Part shown: positions 6,940-14,960 of the stretch, in pieces | How the letters are laid out: the number at the start of each line of letters is the position of its first letter | How positions within the stretch are numbered: position 1 is the stretch's first letter | NCBI GenBank assembly: GCA_019415335.1 | Contig: DXKH01000119.1 | Coordinates: 1 to 15,144, forward strand | DNA from: Citrobacter sp. | Lineage (GTDB): Bacteria > Pseudomonadota > Gammaproteobacteria > Enterobacterales > Enterobacteriaceae | Direction: 5' to 3' | DNA: 15,144 nt | Notes under the pieces: generated by a model | Told to the model about the DNA's origin: nothing | Seen by the model: only the letters and a program-made list of their open reading frames with translations | Databases searched by the model: none | Position numbers and translations under genes: made by a program

Positions 6940-7638
6940 GTGAAAAAAACACTACTTTCAGCGATGGCGGCATTTACGCTCTTCGCATTGATTGGCTGTA
7001 ACAACCGTTCAGAGGTTGATGTTATCCAGCCGACTCAGGTTGCAGAATTAAAACCGATGCAGCAAAGCTGGCGGGGCATTTTGCCTTGTGCCGATTGCGA
7101 AGGGATTGAGACCTCCCTGTTTCTGGAGAAAGATGGCACGTGGGTAATGAACGAACGCTATCAGGGCGTGCGTGAAGAGCCGTCTTCTTTTGCCTCCTAC
7201 GGCACCTGGGCGCGTACTGCCGATAAACTGGTGCTGACCGACAGTCAGGGTGAGAAATCCTACTATCGTGCGAAAGGGGACGCGCTGGAGATGCTGGATC
7301 GGGAAGGTAATCCGATCGAGTCTCAGTTCAACTATACGCTTGCGCCGGTGAAATCGAGCTTGCCAGTGACGCCGATGGCGATGCGAGGCATGTATTTCTA
7401 TATGGCGGACGCCGCGACCTTCACCGACTGCGCGACCGGAAAGCAGGTTTCCGTTGCCAGTAACGCGGAGCTGGAACGCGGTTATCTTGCGGCGCGTGGT
7501 GCCAGTGAAAAACCAGTGCTGTTGTCTGTCGAAGGGCACTTCACGCTGGAGGCGAATCCGGATACCCATGAGCCGGTGAAAACGCTGATGGCCGATAAAG
7601 AGATTAAATTTATCCCGGGTAAGAGCTGCACCGACTGA
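6940..7638 (+). CDS. nlpE: Outer-membrane lipoprotein NlpE (CutF), activator of the Cpx pathway
   Basis: NlpE is an outer-membrane lipoprotein that signals surface contact, lipoprotein-trafficking failure and periplasmic redox defects to the CpxA kinase, and was linked to copper tolerance as CutF. The 232-residue precursor has a lipoprotein signal peptide with lipobox LIGC and Cys20 as the lipidated residue. The N-terminal domain has a CXXC (Cys50, Cys53), and the C-terminal domain Cys164 and Cys230, the disulphide pairs known for the family. Residue 21-22 after the Cys is Asn-Asn, not Asp, consistent with outer-membrane sorting. The start is a GTG with AGGGAG (6929-6934) five bases upstream. 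It lies 32 bases after arfB and could be read from its transcript as well as from its own promoter. Confidence 0.96.
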   Translation: MKKTLLSAMAAFTLFALIGCNNRSEVDVIQPTQVAELKPMQQSWRGILPCADCEGIETSLFLEKDGTWVMNERYQGVREEPSSFASYGTWARTADKLVLTDSQGEKSYYRAKGDALEMLDREGNPIESQFNYTLAPVKSSLPVTPMAMRGMYFYMADAATFTDCATGKQVSVASNAELERGYLAARGASEKPVLLSVEGHFTLEANPDTHEPVKTLMADKEIKFIPGKSCTD

Positions 7639-7649
7639 GTGATCGGCTA

Positions 7650-7685
7650 AACGAAAGCTGTCCGGGAGACCGGACAGTTATCGTT
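7650..7685. terminator. Hairpin terminator between convergent nlpE and yaeF
   Basis: CTGTCCGG (7658-7665) pairs perfectly with CCGGACAG (7670-7677) around a GAGA tetraloop. A second outer pairing, AACGA (7650-7654) with TCGTT (7681-7685), flanks a small internal loop. T-rich sequence follows on the plus strand (7684-7687) and A/T-rich sequence on the minus strand. The symmetrical form and position suggest a bidirectional terminator, though the U-tract is short. Confidence 0.65.
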
Positions 7686-7716
7686 TTAACCGCTGTTTTG
7701 CTACTGTGTATCGCGC

Positions 7717-8541
7717 TTAACGCGTCAGCCCCACAAAACGTCCCGTCTTGATATAAATCCCTAACTTCAAATGACCGACATAGCGTAGCTGAGTTTCTGG
7801 CTTAAATGCGGCAACGTCACCTTCCCGCATGTGCATCAGGTCGGCAGGACTGATCCAGCCTGACTGCGCCAGAGTAAGCGGATGCCCTGCTTTGGCAAAC
7901 GCATCGGTGACGAATTCGGAACAAAACCACGCCGTTTTTTCTCCCTCGCGGGGATCGCTCAACTGGGCTTTTGCCAGTCCGCTGACGCACTGTTGCCGGA
8001 AATCCGCAGAGAAGGGGTTCAGCGAACACATCTGGCGAGTCACCATAAACGGAATGAATTCCACGATACCGCGATAGTTGTAGCCGCTGTTTTTGATTTT
8101 GTAGGCGAAGGTTTTGATCTCCTCGGCCTGCAGCGGGGTCAGTTCCTGAACTCTCAGGGCAAACAGCTTATCGCTATGCTTCATCGCTTGTTCGAGCGAA
8201 ACGATTTGCACCCCGGCCCCGGTGGCTTCTGCCACTTCATTATTTCCAAGGTAAACGGCAACGTGGCTTACGGAAGCGTTACTGAACGCGCGGATGCCTA
8301 AGGAAGTCACACCAAGACTGGAGGAGAACAGGAGATCGCCTGGTTTAAGATCGGTATCGGTAATGTCGACCAGGGTTTTATCCGTGAATGAGCTTTGCCG
8401 CTGGAATTTAACCGCCCATTTTTTGGATTGCGCATCAATGGCGATGGCGGATTTATCCGGCGGGCTGACGTCAACGGTGCAGGCCGAAAGCAAAAGAAGG
8501 CAGGGGAGGAGCAGGCGGTAATACGCCGTTGGTTTAGCCAT
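7717..8541 (-). CDS. yaeF: Lipoprotein of the permuted NlpC/P60 (YaeF/YiiX-like) papain-fold family
   Basis: The 274-residue precursor matches E. coli YaeF in length. A signal peptide ends in lipobox LSAC with Cys21 as the lipidated residue. The domain has the family's opening LKPGDLLFSS (65-74), SHVAVYLG with candidate catalytic His93, and WFCSEFV with candidate nucleophile Cys207; in circularly permuted members the His precedes the Cys, as here. A thiol hydrolase acting on peptidoglycan or lipid-linked amide or ester bonds is possible, but no substrate is established. The ATG at 8539-8541 was chosen because it gives the conserved signal peptide; a TTG three codons upstream is the other option. 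Neither has a clear ribosome binding site. The gene follows the proS terminator, so it may depend on read-through. Confidence 0.85.
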   Translation of the reverse strand: MAKPTAYYRLLLPCLLLLSACTVDVSPPDKSAIAIDAQSKKWAVKFQRQSSFTDKTLVDITDTDLKPGDLLFSSSLGVTSLGIRAFSNASVSHVAVYLGNNEVAEATGAGVQIVSLEQAMKHSDKLFALRVQELTPLQAEEIKTFAYKIKNSGYNYRGIVEFIPFMVTRQMCSLNPFSADFRQQCVSGLAKAQLSDPREGEKTAWFCSEFVTDAFAKAGHPLTLAQSGWISPADLMHMREGDVAAFKPETQLRYVGHLKLGIYIKTGRFVGLTR

Positions 8542-8556
8542 TTTATACAATCCATG

Positions 8557-8589
8557 TAAAAAAAGAGGCCCTGAAAATCAGAGCCTCTT
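8557..8589 (-). terminator. Intrinsic terminator after proS
   Basis: On the minus strand a 12-base-pair stem (outer AAGAGGC with GCCTCTT, inner TCTGA with TCAGG including one G-U pair) closes a TTT loop and is followed by about seven U. Stem coordinates are 8563-8589, and the T-run corresponds to the A-run at 8558-8564. It lies seven bases after the proS stop and upstream of yaeF. Confidence 0.92.
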
Positions 8590-8595
8590 ATGACA

Positions 8596-10314
8596 TCAGC
8601 CTTTAATCTGTTTGACCAGATAGTTGACGATGTCGCCGGTTTTTATCAGCTGTTTCTCGCCATTGCGACGGTATTTGTATTCAATATCGTCGTTGTCGAG
8701 GTTACGGTCGCCCAGCACGATGGTGTGCGGAATACCGATCAGCTCCATATCCGCGAACATCACGCCAGGACGCTCTTTACGGTCGTCCATCAGCACTTCG
8801 ATGCCCTGCGCACGCAGTTCGGCATACAGTTTTTCCGCCAGTTCCTGTACACGATAGGACTTGTGCATGTTCATCGGCAGAATGGCCACCTGGAATGGGG
8901 CGATCGCGTCAGGCCATACGATCCCGCGATCGTCGTAGTTCTGCTCAATGGCAGCCGCCACCACACGTGTAACCCCGATACCGTAGCAGCCCATGGTCAG
9001 GATCTGATTGCGGCCATCCTCACCCTGAACGGAGGCTTTCATCGCTTCCGAATATTTGGTGCCCAACTGGAAGATATGGCCGACTTCGATGCCGCGTTTG
9101 ATCAGCAATGTCCCTTTACCATCCGGGCTTGGATCGCCGGCGACGACGTTACGGATGTCAGCGACTTCCGGAGTGGCGACATCGCGATCCCAGTTAATGC
9201 CGAAGTAGTGCTTACCATCGACGTTAGCGCCCGCCGCGAAATCACTCATTGCGGCAACGGTACGGTCGATAATCACCGGCACTGGCATGTTCACCGGACC
9301 CAAAGAACCCGGGCCGGCATTCACCAGCGCGCGGATCTCTTCTTCGGTCGCGAACGTCAGCGGGCTGGCTACCTGCGGCAGTTTTTCCGCTTTGACTTCG
9401 TTCAGCTCGTGATCGCCACGAACCAGCAGTGCGACCAGCGGAGACTTGCTGTCTTCCACGGCTTTCACCAGCAGGGTTTTCACGGTTTTCTCGATTGGCA
9501 GATTAAACTGTTCAACCAGCTCGGCAATGGTTTTTGCGTTCGGCGTATCAACCAGCGTCATCTCTTGCGTCGCAGCAGCACGCGGCTCTTTCGGCGCAAC
9601 GGCTTCAGCAAATTCGATGTTGGCCGCGTAGTCAGAGGAATCAGAGAAGATCACATCGTCTTCACCGCTCTGCGCCAGTACCTGGAATTCGTGCGAAGCG
9701 CTGCCGCCGATAGAACCGGTGTCAGCCTGTACCGCGCGGAAATCCAGCCCCATACGGCTGAAGATCTTGCTATACGCCGCGTACATCGCGTCATAGGTTT
9801 CCTGCAGCGATTCCTGAGAGGTATGGAAAGAGTACGCATCTTTCATCAGGAACTCACGGGAGCGCATCACGCCGAAACGCGGACGCACTTCGTCACGGAA
9901 TTTAGTCTGGATCTGGTAGAAGTTCAGCGGCAGCTGTTTGTAAGAGCTGAGCTCGTTACGGATCAGATCGGTGATCACTTCTTCGTGCGTTGGGCCAAGT
10001 ACGAACGGACGATCGCCACGGTCAGCAATACGCAGCAGTTCCGGACCGTACTGTTCCCAACGACCACTCTCTTGCCACAGTTCAGAAGGCTGAACCACCG
10101 GCATTAACACCTCGATCGCCCCGGCGTTGTTCATCTCTTCACGCACGATGTTCTCGACTTTTTTCAGGACGCGCACGCCGGTCGGTAGCCAGGTGTATAA
10201 CCCGGAGGCCAGCTTGCGGATCATCCCGGCGCGCAGCATCAGCTGATGGCTGATAACCTCGGCGTCGGCAGGTGTCTCCTTCAGAGTGGAGAGCAGGTAT
10301 TGGCTAGTACGCAT
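8596..10314 (-). CDS. proS: Prolyl-tRNA synthetase (bacterial type with editing insertion)
   Basis: ProRS charges tRNA-Pro with proline in the cytoplasm. The 572-residue product has the E. coli length and is nearly identical to it. Class II motifs are present: motif 2 with [17 protein letters not shown] (139-155) and motif 3 with GIGVTR (445-450). Between them lies the INS editing domain (about 224-407) that hydrolyses Ala-tRNA-Pro, with the known key residue Lys279 (EKTVK). The C-terminal anticodon-binding domain spans about 470-572. The ATG at 10312-10314 gives the conserved [15 protein letters not shown] start; the frame stays open 18 codons further upstream into the leader, but that stretch is not conserved and holds a hairpin. 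It has its own putative promoter just after trmO and a strong terminator. Confidence 0.98.
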   Translation of the reverse strand: MRTSQYLLSTLKETPADAEVISHQLMLRAGMIRKLASGLYTWLPTGVRVLKKVENIVREEMNNAGAIEVLMPVVQPSELWQESGRWEQYGPELLRIADRGDRPFVLGPTHEEVITDLIRNELSSYKQLPLNFYQIQTKFRDEVRPRFGVMRSREFLMKDAYSFHTSQESLQETYDAMYAAYSKIFSRMGLDFRAVQADTGSIGGSASHEFQVLAQSGEDDVIFSDSSDYAANIEFAEAVAPKEPRAAATQEMTLVDTPNAKTIAELVEQFNLPIEKTVKTLLVKAVEDSKSPLVALLVRGDHELNEVKAEKLPQVASPLTFATEEEIRALVNAGPGSLGPVNMPVPVIIDRTVAAMSDFAAGANVDGKHYFGINWDRDVATPEVADIRNVVAGDPSPDGKGTLLIKRGIEVGHIFQLGTKYSEAMKASVQGEDGRNQILTMGCYGIGVTRVVAAAIEQNYDDRGIVWPDAIAPFQVAILPMNMHKSYRVQELAEKLYAELRAQGIEVLMDDRKERPGVMFADMELIGIPHTIVLGDRNLDNDDIEYKYRRNGEKQLIKTGDIVNYLVKQIKG

Positions 10315-10343
10315 GTTGTTACGGTTCCAGTTGAACGATCGAA

Positions 10344-10362
10344 CAGGCTCAATGCGAGCCTG
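10344..10362 (-). other. Inverted repeat in the proS leader
   Basis: CAGGCTC (10344-10350) and GAGCCTG (10356-10362) are exact reverse complements with a five-base loop. They lie 30 bases upstream of the proS ATG and downstream of the putative promoter, so the hairpin would form in the proS 5' leader RNA. In the minus-strand direction the T-run precedes rather than follows it, so it is not a terminator for trmO. Its role is unknown. Confidence 0.5.
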
Positions 10363-10380
10363 ACACAAAAAAAGTAACTC

Positions 10381-10407
10381 AGTTTACCAGCGAGAAAGGG
10401 ATGTCAA
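10381..10407 (-). promoter_or_regulatory. Putative proS promoter
   Basis: On the minus strand a perfect TTGACA (10407-10402) is followed after 15 bases by TAAACT (10386-10381), which is preceded by TGG as an extended -10. The spacing is two bases short of ideal, and the extended -10 may compensate. It lies just after the trmO stop and gives a leader of about 60 bases. Confidence 0.5.
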
Positions 10408-10424
10408 AAGAGAAGGGCGTGAAA

Positions 10425-11132
10425 TTAGCGGGGTTCAAGCGCAAAGACTTCGAAACCCGTCTCGGTTACGCGCCAGCGCACGTTGAAATCGTGCAGCCAG
10501 ACTGCGTAGGTTTTGCCAGTCTCTTCTCCTTTCCGATAGGCAGGACGCGGATCCTGCGCCAGCACATCGCGAATAAACGTCTTCAGCAGGGGATAACGTT
10601 TTTCCAGTGCGGGAAACTGTTGCTCAATCTCGTCGGTAAAACTCACGGACATTTCGGCTTGCGGTGCCTGTTGCGCGTAGCTGGCGGTCGCATCCGGCAA
10701 AGATTCCGCGAACGGCAGGTAGGGCTTGATGTCGATGACCGGCGTACCGTCAACCAGATCCAGACTGCCCAGTTGCAGAATAACCTGATCTTTCTGACAG
10801 ACAATGCTTTTCAGTTCGACCAGCGACATGCCGACGGGATTGGGGCGAAACGTTGAGCGTGTGGCGAATACGCCCATCCGTGCGTTACCGCCAAGACGAG
10901 GCGGGCGCACGGTTGGGCGCCATCCCCCTTCCATCGTTTGATGGAAAACAAAGATCACCCATAAGTGGCTGAATGCTTCAAGACCGCGTACCGCATCGGC
11001 CTGATTATAGGGAGGCAGCAGGTGCAGTTCGCCGTTGACGCTTTTTACCAGCCCTGGCTGGCGGGGAACGGCGAACTTCTCTTTGTAAGGCGAGCGAATG
11101 ACACCGATTTGCTCAAACTGAAAATGACTCAT
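10425..11132 (-). CDS. trmO: tRNA (N6-threonylcarbamoyladenosine37-N6)-methyltransferase TrmO
   Basis: TrmO (formerly TsaA/YaeB) uses S-adenosylmethionine to methylate t6A37 to m6t6A37 in tRNA-Thr(GGU), fine-tuning decoding. The 235-residue product has the E. coli length. The N-terminal UPF0066 beta-barrel SAM-binding domain (about 1-155) includes GGNARMGVFATRS and RPNPVGMSLVEL; the C-terminal domain holds the conserved DPRPAYRKG and the YAVWLHDFNVRW segment. The ATG (10130-position context, at 11130-11132) overlaps the rcsF stop in an ATGA, so translation is probably coupled to rcsF. Co-location with an envelope-stress lipoprotein is conserved in enterobacteria but has no obvious functional logic. 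Confidence 0.96.
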   Translation of the reverse strand: MSHFQFEQIGVIRSPYKEKFAVPRQPGLVKSVNGELHLLPPYNQADAVRGLEAFSHLWVIFVFHQTMEGGWRPTVRPPRLGGNARMGVFATRSTFRPNPVGMSLVELKSIVCQKDQVILQLGSLDLVDGTPVIDIKPYLPFAESLPDATASYAQQAPQAEMSVSFTDEIEQQFPALEKRYPLLKTFIRDVLAQDPRPAYRKGEETGKTYAVWLHDFNVRWRVTETGFEVFALEPR

Positions 11133-11533
11133 TTAGCCGAGATGTTGAGCGCAGAACCAATGCAGACGGCCTGACGATAGCAGCCCGGCGTCCCGCTGGT
11201 GACTTCACAGCTATGCAGTAAAACGGCATTGGCTTTCATTTTCGACGCATTAATCTGCATACGCTTACGTGCCGTCGGGATGTTTGGCGGAGAATCCTGG
11301 TTAGAGGCCTGACAGGATTCACCGGTCACTTCACCGAGATCGCGGAACGGCTTGCCAACCAGATCTTCAGCATTGGTATAAATTCTGACGGGAACCGCGC
11401 GCGGCGCTTTCGGTTTTTCCGGCTCCGCTTTAGGCGGTGTTGCGGTGCTTTGAACGGGTTCAACAGGGGATCTGCTTAGCATGGAACAGCCGCTCAGCAT
11501 GAGTGCCAATAAACAGATCGGTAAAGCACGCAT
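11129..11533 (-). CDS. rcsF: Outer-membrane lipoprotein RcsF, sensor of the Rcs phosphorelay
   Basis: RcsF detects damage to LPS and peptidoglycan and relieves IgaA inhibition of the RcsC-RcsD-RcsB phosphorelay; it is threaded through BamA/OMP complexes. The 134-residue precursor has the E. coli length. The signal peptide ends in lipobox LSGC with lipidated Cys16. A disordered Pro/Lys-rich linker (about 22-48) leads to the folded domain (about 50-134) with Cys74, Cys109, Cys118 and Cys124, which form the two known nonconsecutive disulphides (74-118, 109-124). The start has GAGGAAA a few bases upstream. It follows metQ by about 118 bases with a hairpin and a putative promoter between them, and overlaps trmO by four bases. 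Confidence 0.97.
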   Translation of the reverse strand: MRALPICLLALMLSGCSMLSRSPVEPVQSTATPPKAEPEKPKAPRAVPVRIYTNAEDLVGKPFRDLGEVTGESCQASNQDSPPNIPTARKRMQINASKMKANAVLLHSCEVTSGTPGCYRQAVCIGSALNISAK

Positions 11534-11567
11534 AATATTTCCTCAATGAATGATCTAACTGTCACAT

Positions 11568-11596
11568 ATTGAATCAGGAGCTTGCATAAATGACAA
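11568..11596 (-). promoter_or_regulatory. Putative rcsF promoter
   Basis: On the minus strand TTGTCA (11596-11591, five of six) and TTCAAT (11573-11568, four of six) are 17 bases apart, and the -10 is preceded by TGA as an extended element. The -35 starts two bases after the metQ-side hairpin. The leader to the rcsF ATG would be about 28 bases. Confidence 0.5.
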
Positions 11597-11613
11597 GACG
11601 GGCAAACGCCCAT
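11591..11613 (-). terminator. Possible weak terminator after metQ
   Basis: On the minus strand ATGGGC and GCCCGT (11613-11598) form a six-base-pair stem with one T-G pair around a GTTT loop, followed by CTTGTCATTT. The stem is GC-rich but short and the U-tract is interrupted, so termination may be partial and allow met operon read-through into rcsF. Confidence 0.45.
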
Positions 11614-11651
11614 CCTGAATGATATTACAAATTGTGAAAAGCGCCTAAAAA

Positions 11652-12467
11652 TTACCAGCCCTTAACAGCACCACCGTTGAAGACTTTATTGGCGGCTTCG
11701 TAAACTTCATCAGACTGATAAGCCTGGACGAATTTCTTCACGTTTTCCGCGTCTTTGTTATCTTCACGGGTCACGATCAGGTTGACGTACGGGGAATCTT
11801 TATCTTCAACGAAGATGCCGTCTTTCGCCGGAGTCAGGTTGATCTGGCTGGCATAAGTGGTGTTGATCACCGCCAGAGCAATCTGCGCATCGTCAAGAGA
11901 ACGCGGTAGTTGCGGGGCTTCCAGCTCGACAATTTTCAGATTTTTCGGGTTCCCGACAATATCCAGTGAGGTCGGCAGCAGGCCCACGCCATCTTTCAGT
12001 TTAATCAGCCCCACCTTCTCAAGCAGCAGCAGGGAACGACCCAGGTTGGTCGGATCGTTAGGAACCGCGACCTGTGCGCCATCCTGAAGTTCATCCAGGG
12101 ATTTGATTTTTTTGGAGTAGCCCGCAATCGGATAAACGAAGGTATTGCCTGCGGCAACCAGTTTGTAACCGCGATCTTTGATCTGCTGATCCAGATACGG
12201 TTTGTGCTGGAAGGCGTTGGCATCGATATCGCCTTTGCTCAGCGCTTCGTTCGGCAGAACGTAGTCATTAAAGGTCACCAGCTCGACGTCCAGACCGTAT
12301 TTTTCTTTCGCGACTTTTTGTGCGACCTCAGCCACCTGCTGTTCCGCACCGACAATCACGCCGACTTTGATGTGGTTTGGATCTTTTTCATCCTGACCGC
12401 AACCCACCAGTGCCAGAGAACCAATCAGGGCGCCGACTGCCGCAATGGTTTTGAATTTGAACGCCAT
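11652..12467 (-). CDS. metQ: Methionine ABC transporter substrate-binding lipoprotein
   Basis: MetQ is the membrane-anchored binding protein that delivers L- and D-methionine to MetNI. The 271-residue precursor has the E. coli length, a signal peptide with lipobox ALVGC and lipidated Cys23, and the NlpA/YaeC-type two-lobe fold (IKVGVIVGAEQQVAEVAQKVA start of lobe 1; AVPNDPTNLGRSLLLLE in the hinge region). The Gly-Gln-Asp after the Cys does not place Asp at +2. Spacing to metI is 39 bases and the ATG is preceded by AAGGAAAT. It is the last gene of metNIQ. NlpA is a close paralogue, but the operon context identifies this as MetQ. Confidence 0.97.
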   Translation of the reverse strand: MAFKFKTIAAVGALIGSLALVGCGQDEKDPNHIKVGVIVGAEQQVAEVAQKVAKEKYGLDVELVTFNDYVLPNEALSKGDIDANAFQHKPYLDQQIKDRGYKLVAAGNTFVYPIAGYSKKIKSLDELQDGAQVAVPNDPTNLGRSLLLLEKVGLIKLKDGVGLLPTSLDIVGNPKNLKIVELEAPQLPRSLDDAQIALAVINTTYASQINLTPAKDGIFVEDKDSPYVNLIVTREDNKDAENVKKFVQAYQSDEVYEAANKVFNGGAVKGW

Positions 12468-12506
12468 GCTTATTTCCTTAATGTGATAATTGTGTTTTGT
12501 AGAACG

Positions 12507-13160
12507 TTACTTGTGCGTCACAGTTCGGACGATGCGATCGCCCGCGAACTGAATTAAATAAACCAGAACAACGAGTAATACCAGTACCGTATTCATAACA
12601 GTAGCATTGTATCCAATATATCCGTACTGATAGCCGATCTGTCCAAGACCGCCGGCACCCACGGCACCGCCCATGGCGGAATAACCGACCAGGGTAATCA
12701 GCGTAATCGTCGCGGCGTTCACCAGGCCTGGCAGGGCTTCCGGTAGCAGCACTTTGCGTACAATTTGCAGCGGCGTTGCGCCCATTGCGCGAGACGCTTC
12801 AATCAGGCCTGTCGGGATTTCCAGCAGGGCGTTTTCCACCATACGAGCGATAAACGGTGCCGCGCCGACGGTGAGTGGGACAATTGCGGCCTGCAAACCG
12901 ATTGATGTCCCGACAATCACGCGAGTGAACGGAATCATCCATACCAGCAGAATAATGAACGGAATCGAACGGAAGATGTTCACGACCGCAGACAGCGTGC
13001 GGTAGAGCTTCGCGTTTTCAATGATTTGCCCGGGACGCGTCACGTACAGCAGCACGCCAACGGGCAGACCGATCACAAAACCAAAGAAACCCGATACGAA
13101 GGTCATCGCCAGCGTTTCCCAGACGCCACGAACCAGCAGCCACATCATCGGCTCAGACAT
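12507..13160 (-). CDS. metI: Methionine ABC transporter permease
   Basis: The 217-residue integral inner-membrane permease has the E. coli length, with five predicted membrane segments (about 15-40, 55-78, 85-105, 145-170, 188-208). The cytoplasmic EAA coupling loop, [20 protein letters not shown] at 121-140, docks on MetN. Two copies form the channel for methionine. Its ATG overlaps the end of metN by eight bases, with a GAGGT ribosome binding sequence inside metN, so the two are probably translationally coupled. Confidence 0.97.
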   Translation of the reverse strand: MSEPMMWLLVRGVWETLAMTFVSGFFGFVIGLPVGVLLYVTRPGQIIENAKLYRTLSAVVNIFRSIPFIILLVWMIPFTRVIVGTSIGLQAAIVPLTVGAAPFIARMVENALLEIPTGLIEASRAMGATPLQIVRKVLLPEALPGLVNAATITLITLVGYSAMGGAVGAGGLGQIGYQYGYIGYNATVMNTVLVLLVVLVYLIQFAGDRIVRTVTHK

Positions 13161-14184
13161 AACCCAGTACCTCTACTTTTACATGGTGTTCCTGCAGCCA
13201 GGCGATCGCGGCTTGCGTTTCTTCTTGTGTGCCGTGCATTTCAGTCAGCATGATGCCGAACTTCACGCCGCCGGCGTAATCCATCTGCGCGCTGATAATG
13301 TTGTTATTCACGTTAAAGCGACGCGCCGTTTCGGAAAGCAGCGGCGCATCCACCGACTGACCGGTGAATTCCATACGCAACATTGGGACGCTGTCGACTG
13401 TCGATACTGCCTTCAGGCGCGCCAGATAATCTTCCGGAATATCCAGGTGCAGCGTTGACTGGATAAATTTCTGCGCCAGGGGCGTTTTCGGATGGGAAAA
13501 CACTTCGCTGACGGTATCTTGCTCAATCAGTTCACCGTTGCTGATCACCGCCACGCAGTCGCAGATTCGCTTAACCACATCCATCTCGTGCGTGATCAGC
13601 AGAATAGTCAGGCCAAGGCGACGGTTAATGTCTTTCAGCAGTTCGAGAATGGATCGCGTGGTGGCAGGATCCAGCGCGCTGGTGGCTTCATCGCACAGCA
13701 GCACTTTCGGCTGGCTTGCCAGCGCACGGGCGATGGCGACACGTTGCTTCTGGCCACCAGACAGGTTTGCAGGGTAGCTGTCGTGCTTATCACCCAGGCC
13801 GACGAGATCGAGCAGTTCCGTCACGCGGCGCTTAATTTCTTCTTTTGGCGTGTTGTCGAGCTCCAGCGGCAGCGCGACGTTGCCAAAAACGGTACGGGAG
13901 GCCAGCAGGTTAAAGTGCTGGAAAATCATGCCAATCTGGCGACGCGCTTTGGTCAGTTCAGATTCAGATAGCGTCGTCAGTTCTTGTCCGCCGACCTGAA
14001 CACTCCCTTCAGTCGGGCGCTCCAGCAGGTTTACACAGCGGATCAGTGTACTTTTACCTGCGCCTGAGGCACCGATAACGCCATAAATTTGTCCGGCAGG
14101 GACATGCAGGCTAACGTTGTTCAACGCCTGAATGGTGTGGGTCCCCTGATGGAACACTTTGGTGATATTCGAAAGTTTAATCAT
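13153..14184 (-). CDS. metN: Methionine ABC transporter ATP-binding protein
   Basis: MetN is the ATPase of the MetNIQ importer. The 343-residue product has Walker [10 protein letters not shown] (38-46), Q-loop Gln89, signature LSGGQKQR (141-148), Walker B ending in Asp165-Glu166, and switch His199. The C-terminal C2/NIL domain (about 265-343) binds methionine when the cell is replete and locks the transporter (transinhibition), a property known for E. coli MetN. The ATG at 14182-14184 has only a weak A-rich sequence upstream and no clear Shine-Dalgarno. The gene is divergent from gmhB and its promoter contains MetJ boxes. Confidence 0.98.
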   Translation of the reverse strand: MIKLSNITKVFHQGTHTIQALNNVSLHVPAGQIYGVIGASGAGKSTLIRCVNLLERPTEGSVQVGGQELTTLSESELTKARRQIGMIFQHFNLLASRTVFGNVALPLELDNTPKEEIKRRVTELLDLVGLGDKHDSYPANLSGGQKQRVAIARALASQPKVLLCDEATSALDPATTRSILELLKDINRRLGLTILLITHEMDVVKRICDCVAVISNGELIEQDTVSEVFSHPKTPLAQKFIQSTLHLDIPEDYLARLKAVSTVDSVPMLRMEFTGQSVDAPLLSETARRFNVNNNIISAQMDYAGGVKFGIMLTEMHGTQEETQAAIAWLQEHHVKVEVLGYV

Positions 14185-14258
14185 TGATTATTTTTATCGT
14201 AATGAAGTTACCGTGGCATTTTCGTCTGTCTGATGCGGTCAAAAACCGCCAACAAAAT

Positions 14259-14289
14259 GGATGTTAAGGCATCCAGACGTCTAAATCAA
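14259..14289 (-). promoter_or_regulatory. metNIQ promoter with MetJ operator boxes
   Basis: On the minus strand TTGATT (14289-14284) and TAACAT (14266-14261) are 17 bases apart, each matching consensus at four of six. A perfect met box AGACGTCT (14275-14282) lies in the spacer. In phase with it, 14267-14274 matches at five of eight and 14259-14266 at four of eight, giving a tandem MetJ array that covers the spacer and -10. MetJ with S-adenosylmethionine should therefore block polymerase when methionine is plentiful. The MetJ repression of this operon is known in E. coli; the exact promoter is inferred. Confidence 0.72.
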
Positions 14290-14311
14290 TCAGGGTTTCT
14301 ACGATGAGCAC

Positions 14312-14339
14312 TTTCTTGCCTGCCGAAACATGCGATACT
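14312..14339 (+). promoter_or_regulatory. Putative gmhB promoter
   Basis: GATACT (14334-14339, four of six) is preceded by TGC, an extended -10. TTTCTT 16 bases upstream (14312-14317) is a poor -35. The start would fall about 25-30 bases before the gmhB GTG. The rest of the 188-base metN-gmhB interval holds the MetJ operator and nothing else I can recognise. Confidence 0.35.
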
Positions 14340-14372
14340 AGAGCCACATGCCTTATTCAGGAGCTATAAAAG

Positions 14373-14939
14373 GTGGCAAAGTCCGTACCCGCAATTTTTC
14401 TCGACCGTGACGGCACAATTAATATCGATCACGGCTACGTACATGAAATCGACGAGTTCGAATTTATCGACGGCGTTATTGATGCCATGCGCGAGCTTAA
14501 AACCCTGGGCTATGCGCTGGTGGTTGTCACCAACCAGTCAGGGATTGCGCGCGGCAAATTTACCGAAGCGCAGTTTGAGACATTAACAGAGTGGATGGAC
14601 TGGTCACTGGCCGATCGCGATGTCGACCTTGACGGTATCTATTACTGCCCACACCATCCGCAGGGTAGCGTGGAAGAGTACCGCCAGGTTTGTGATTGCC
14701 GTAAGCCGCATCCAGGTATGCTCATCTCGGCCCGCGATTTTCTGCACATTGATATGGCAGCGTCTTATATGGTGGGCGACAAAGTAGAAGATATGCAGGC
14801 GGCTGCGGCGGCAGGTGTCGGGACAAAAGTGTTAGTACGTACCGGTAAGCCCATCACCCCGGAAGCAGAAAATGCGGCAGATTGGGTATTAAATAGCCTT
14901 GCTGACTTGCCATTGGCGATAAAAAAGCAGCAAAAATAA
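14373..14939 (+). CDS. gmhB: D-glycero-beta-D-manno-heptose-1,7-bisphosphate 7-phosphatase
   Basis: GmhB removes the C7 phosphate of heptose bisphosphate, an intermediate step in making ADP-heptose for the LPS inner core. The 188-residue product is slightly shorter than E. coli GmhB (191, missing the last few residues PAQ). HAD phosphatase motifs are present: nucleophile Asp11 and acid/base Asp13 in DRDGT, Thr53-Asn54 (VVTNQSG), Lys111 and Asp136 with Asp140 (GDKVED). The zinc loop characteristic of GmhB is intact, with Cys92, His94, Cys107 and Cys109. The start is a GTG with AGGAG (14359-14363) nine bases upstream, as in E. coli. It is divergent from metN and followed directly by an rrn promoter region, with no clear terminator between. 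Confidence 0.97.
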   Translation: MAKSVPAIFLDRDGTINIDHGYVHEIDEFEFIDGVIDAMRELKTLGYALVVVTNQSGIARGKFTEAQFETLTEWMDWSLADRDVDLDGIYYCPHHPQGSVEEYRQVCDCRKPHPGMLISARDFLHIDMAASYMVGDKVEDMQAAAAAGVGTKVLVRTGKPITPEAENAADWVLNSLADLPLAIKKQQK

Positions 14940-14960
14940 GCGCTATGGTTAAAAGGTGAG

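Noticed and set aside
8590..10107. A 505-codon open frame on the plus strand opposite proS
   Set aside because: It lies wholly antisense to the well-supported proS gene, its translation is rich in His, Arg, Phe and Gln with no recognisable domain, and it has no ribosome site. It is a by-product of proS codon usage.
10315..10368. An 18-codon N-terminal extension of proS
   Set aside because: The family N-terminus starts at MRTSQ, the extension is not conserved, and it includes the leader hairpin.
10401..10856. A 151-codon plus-strand frame opposite trmO
   Set aside because: It is antisense to trmO and shows no family resemblance. Its ATG lies in the reverse complement of the proposed proS -35.
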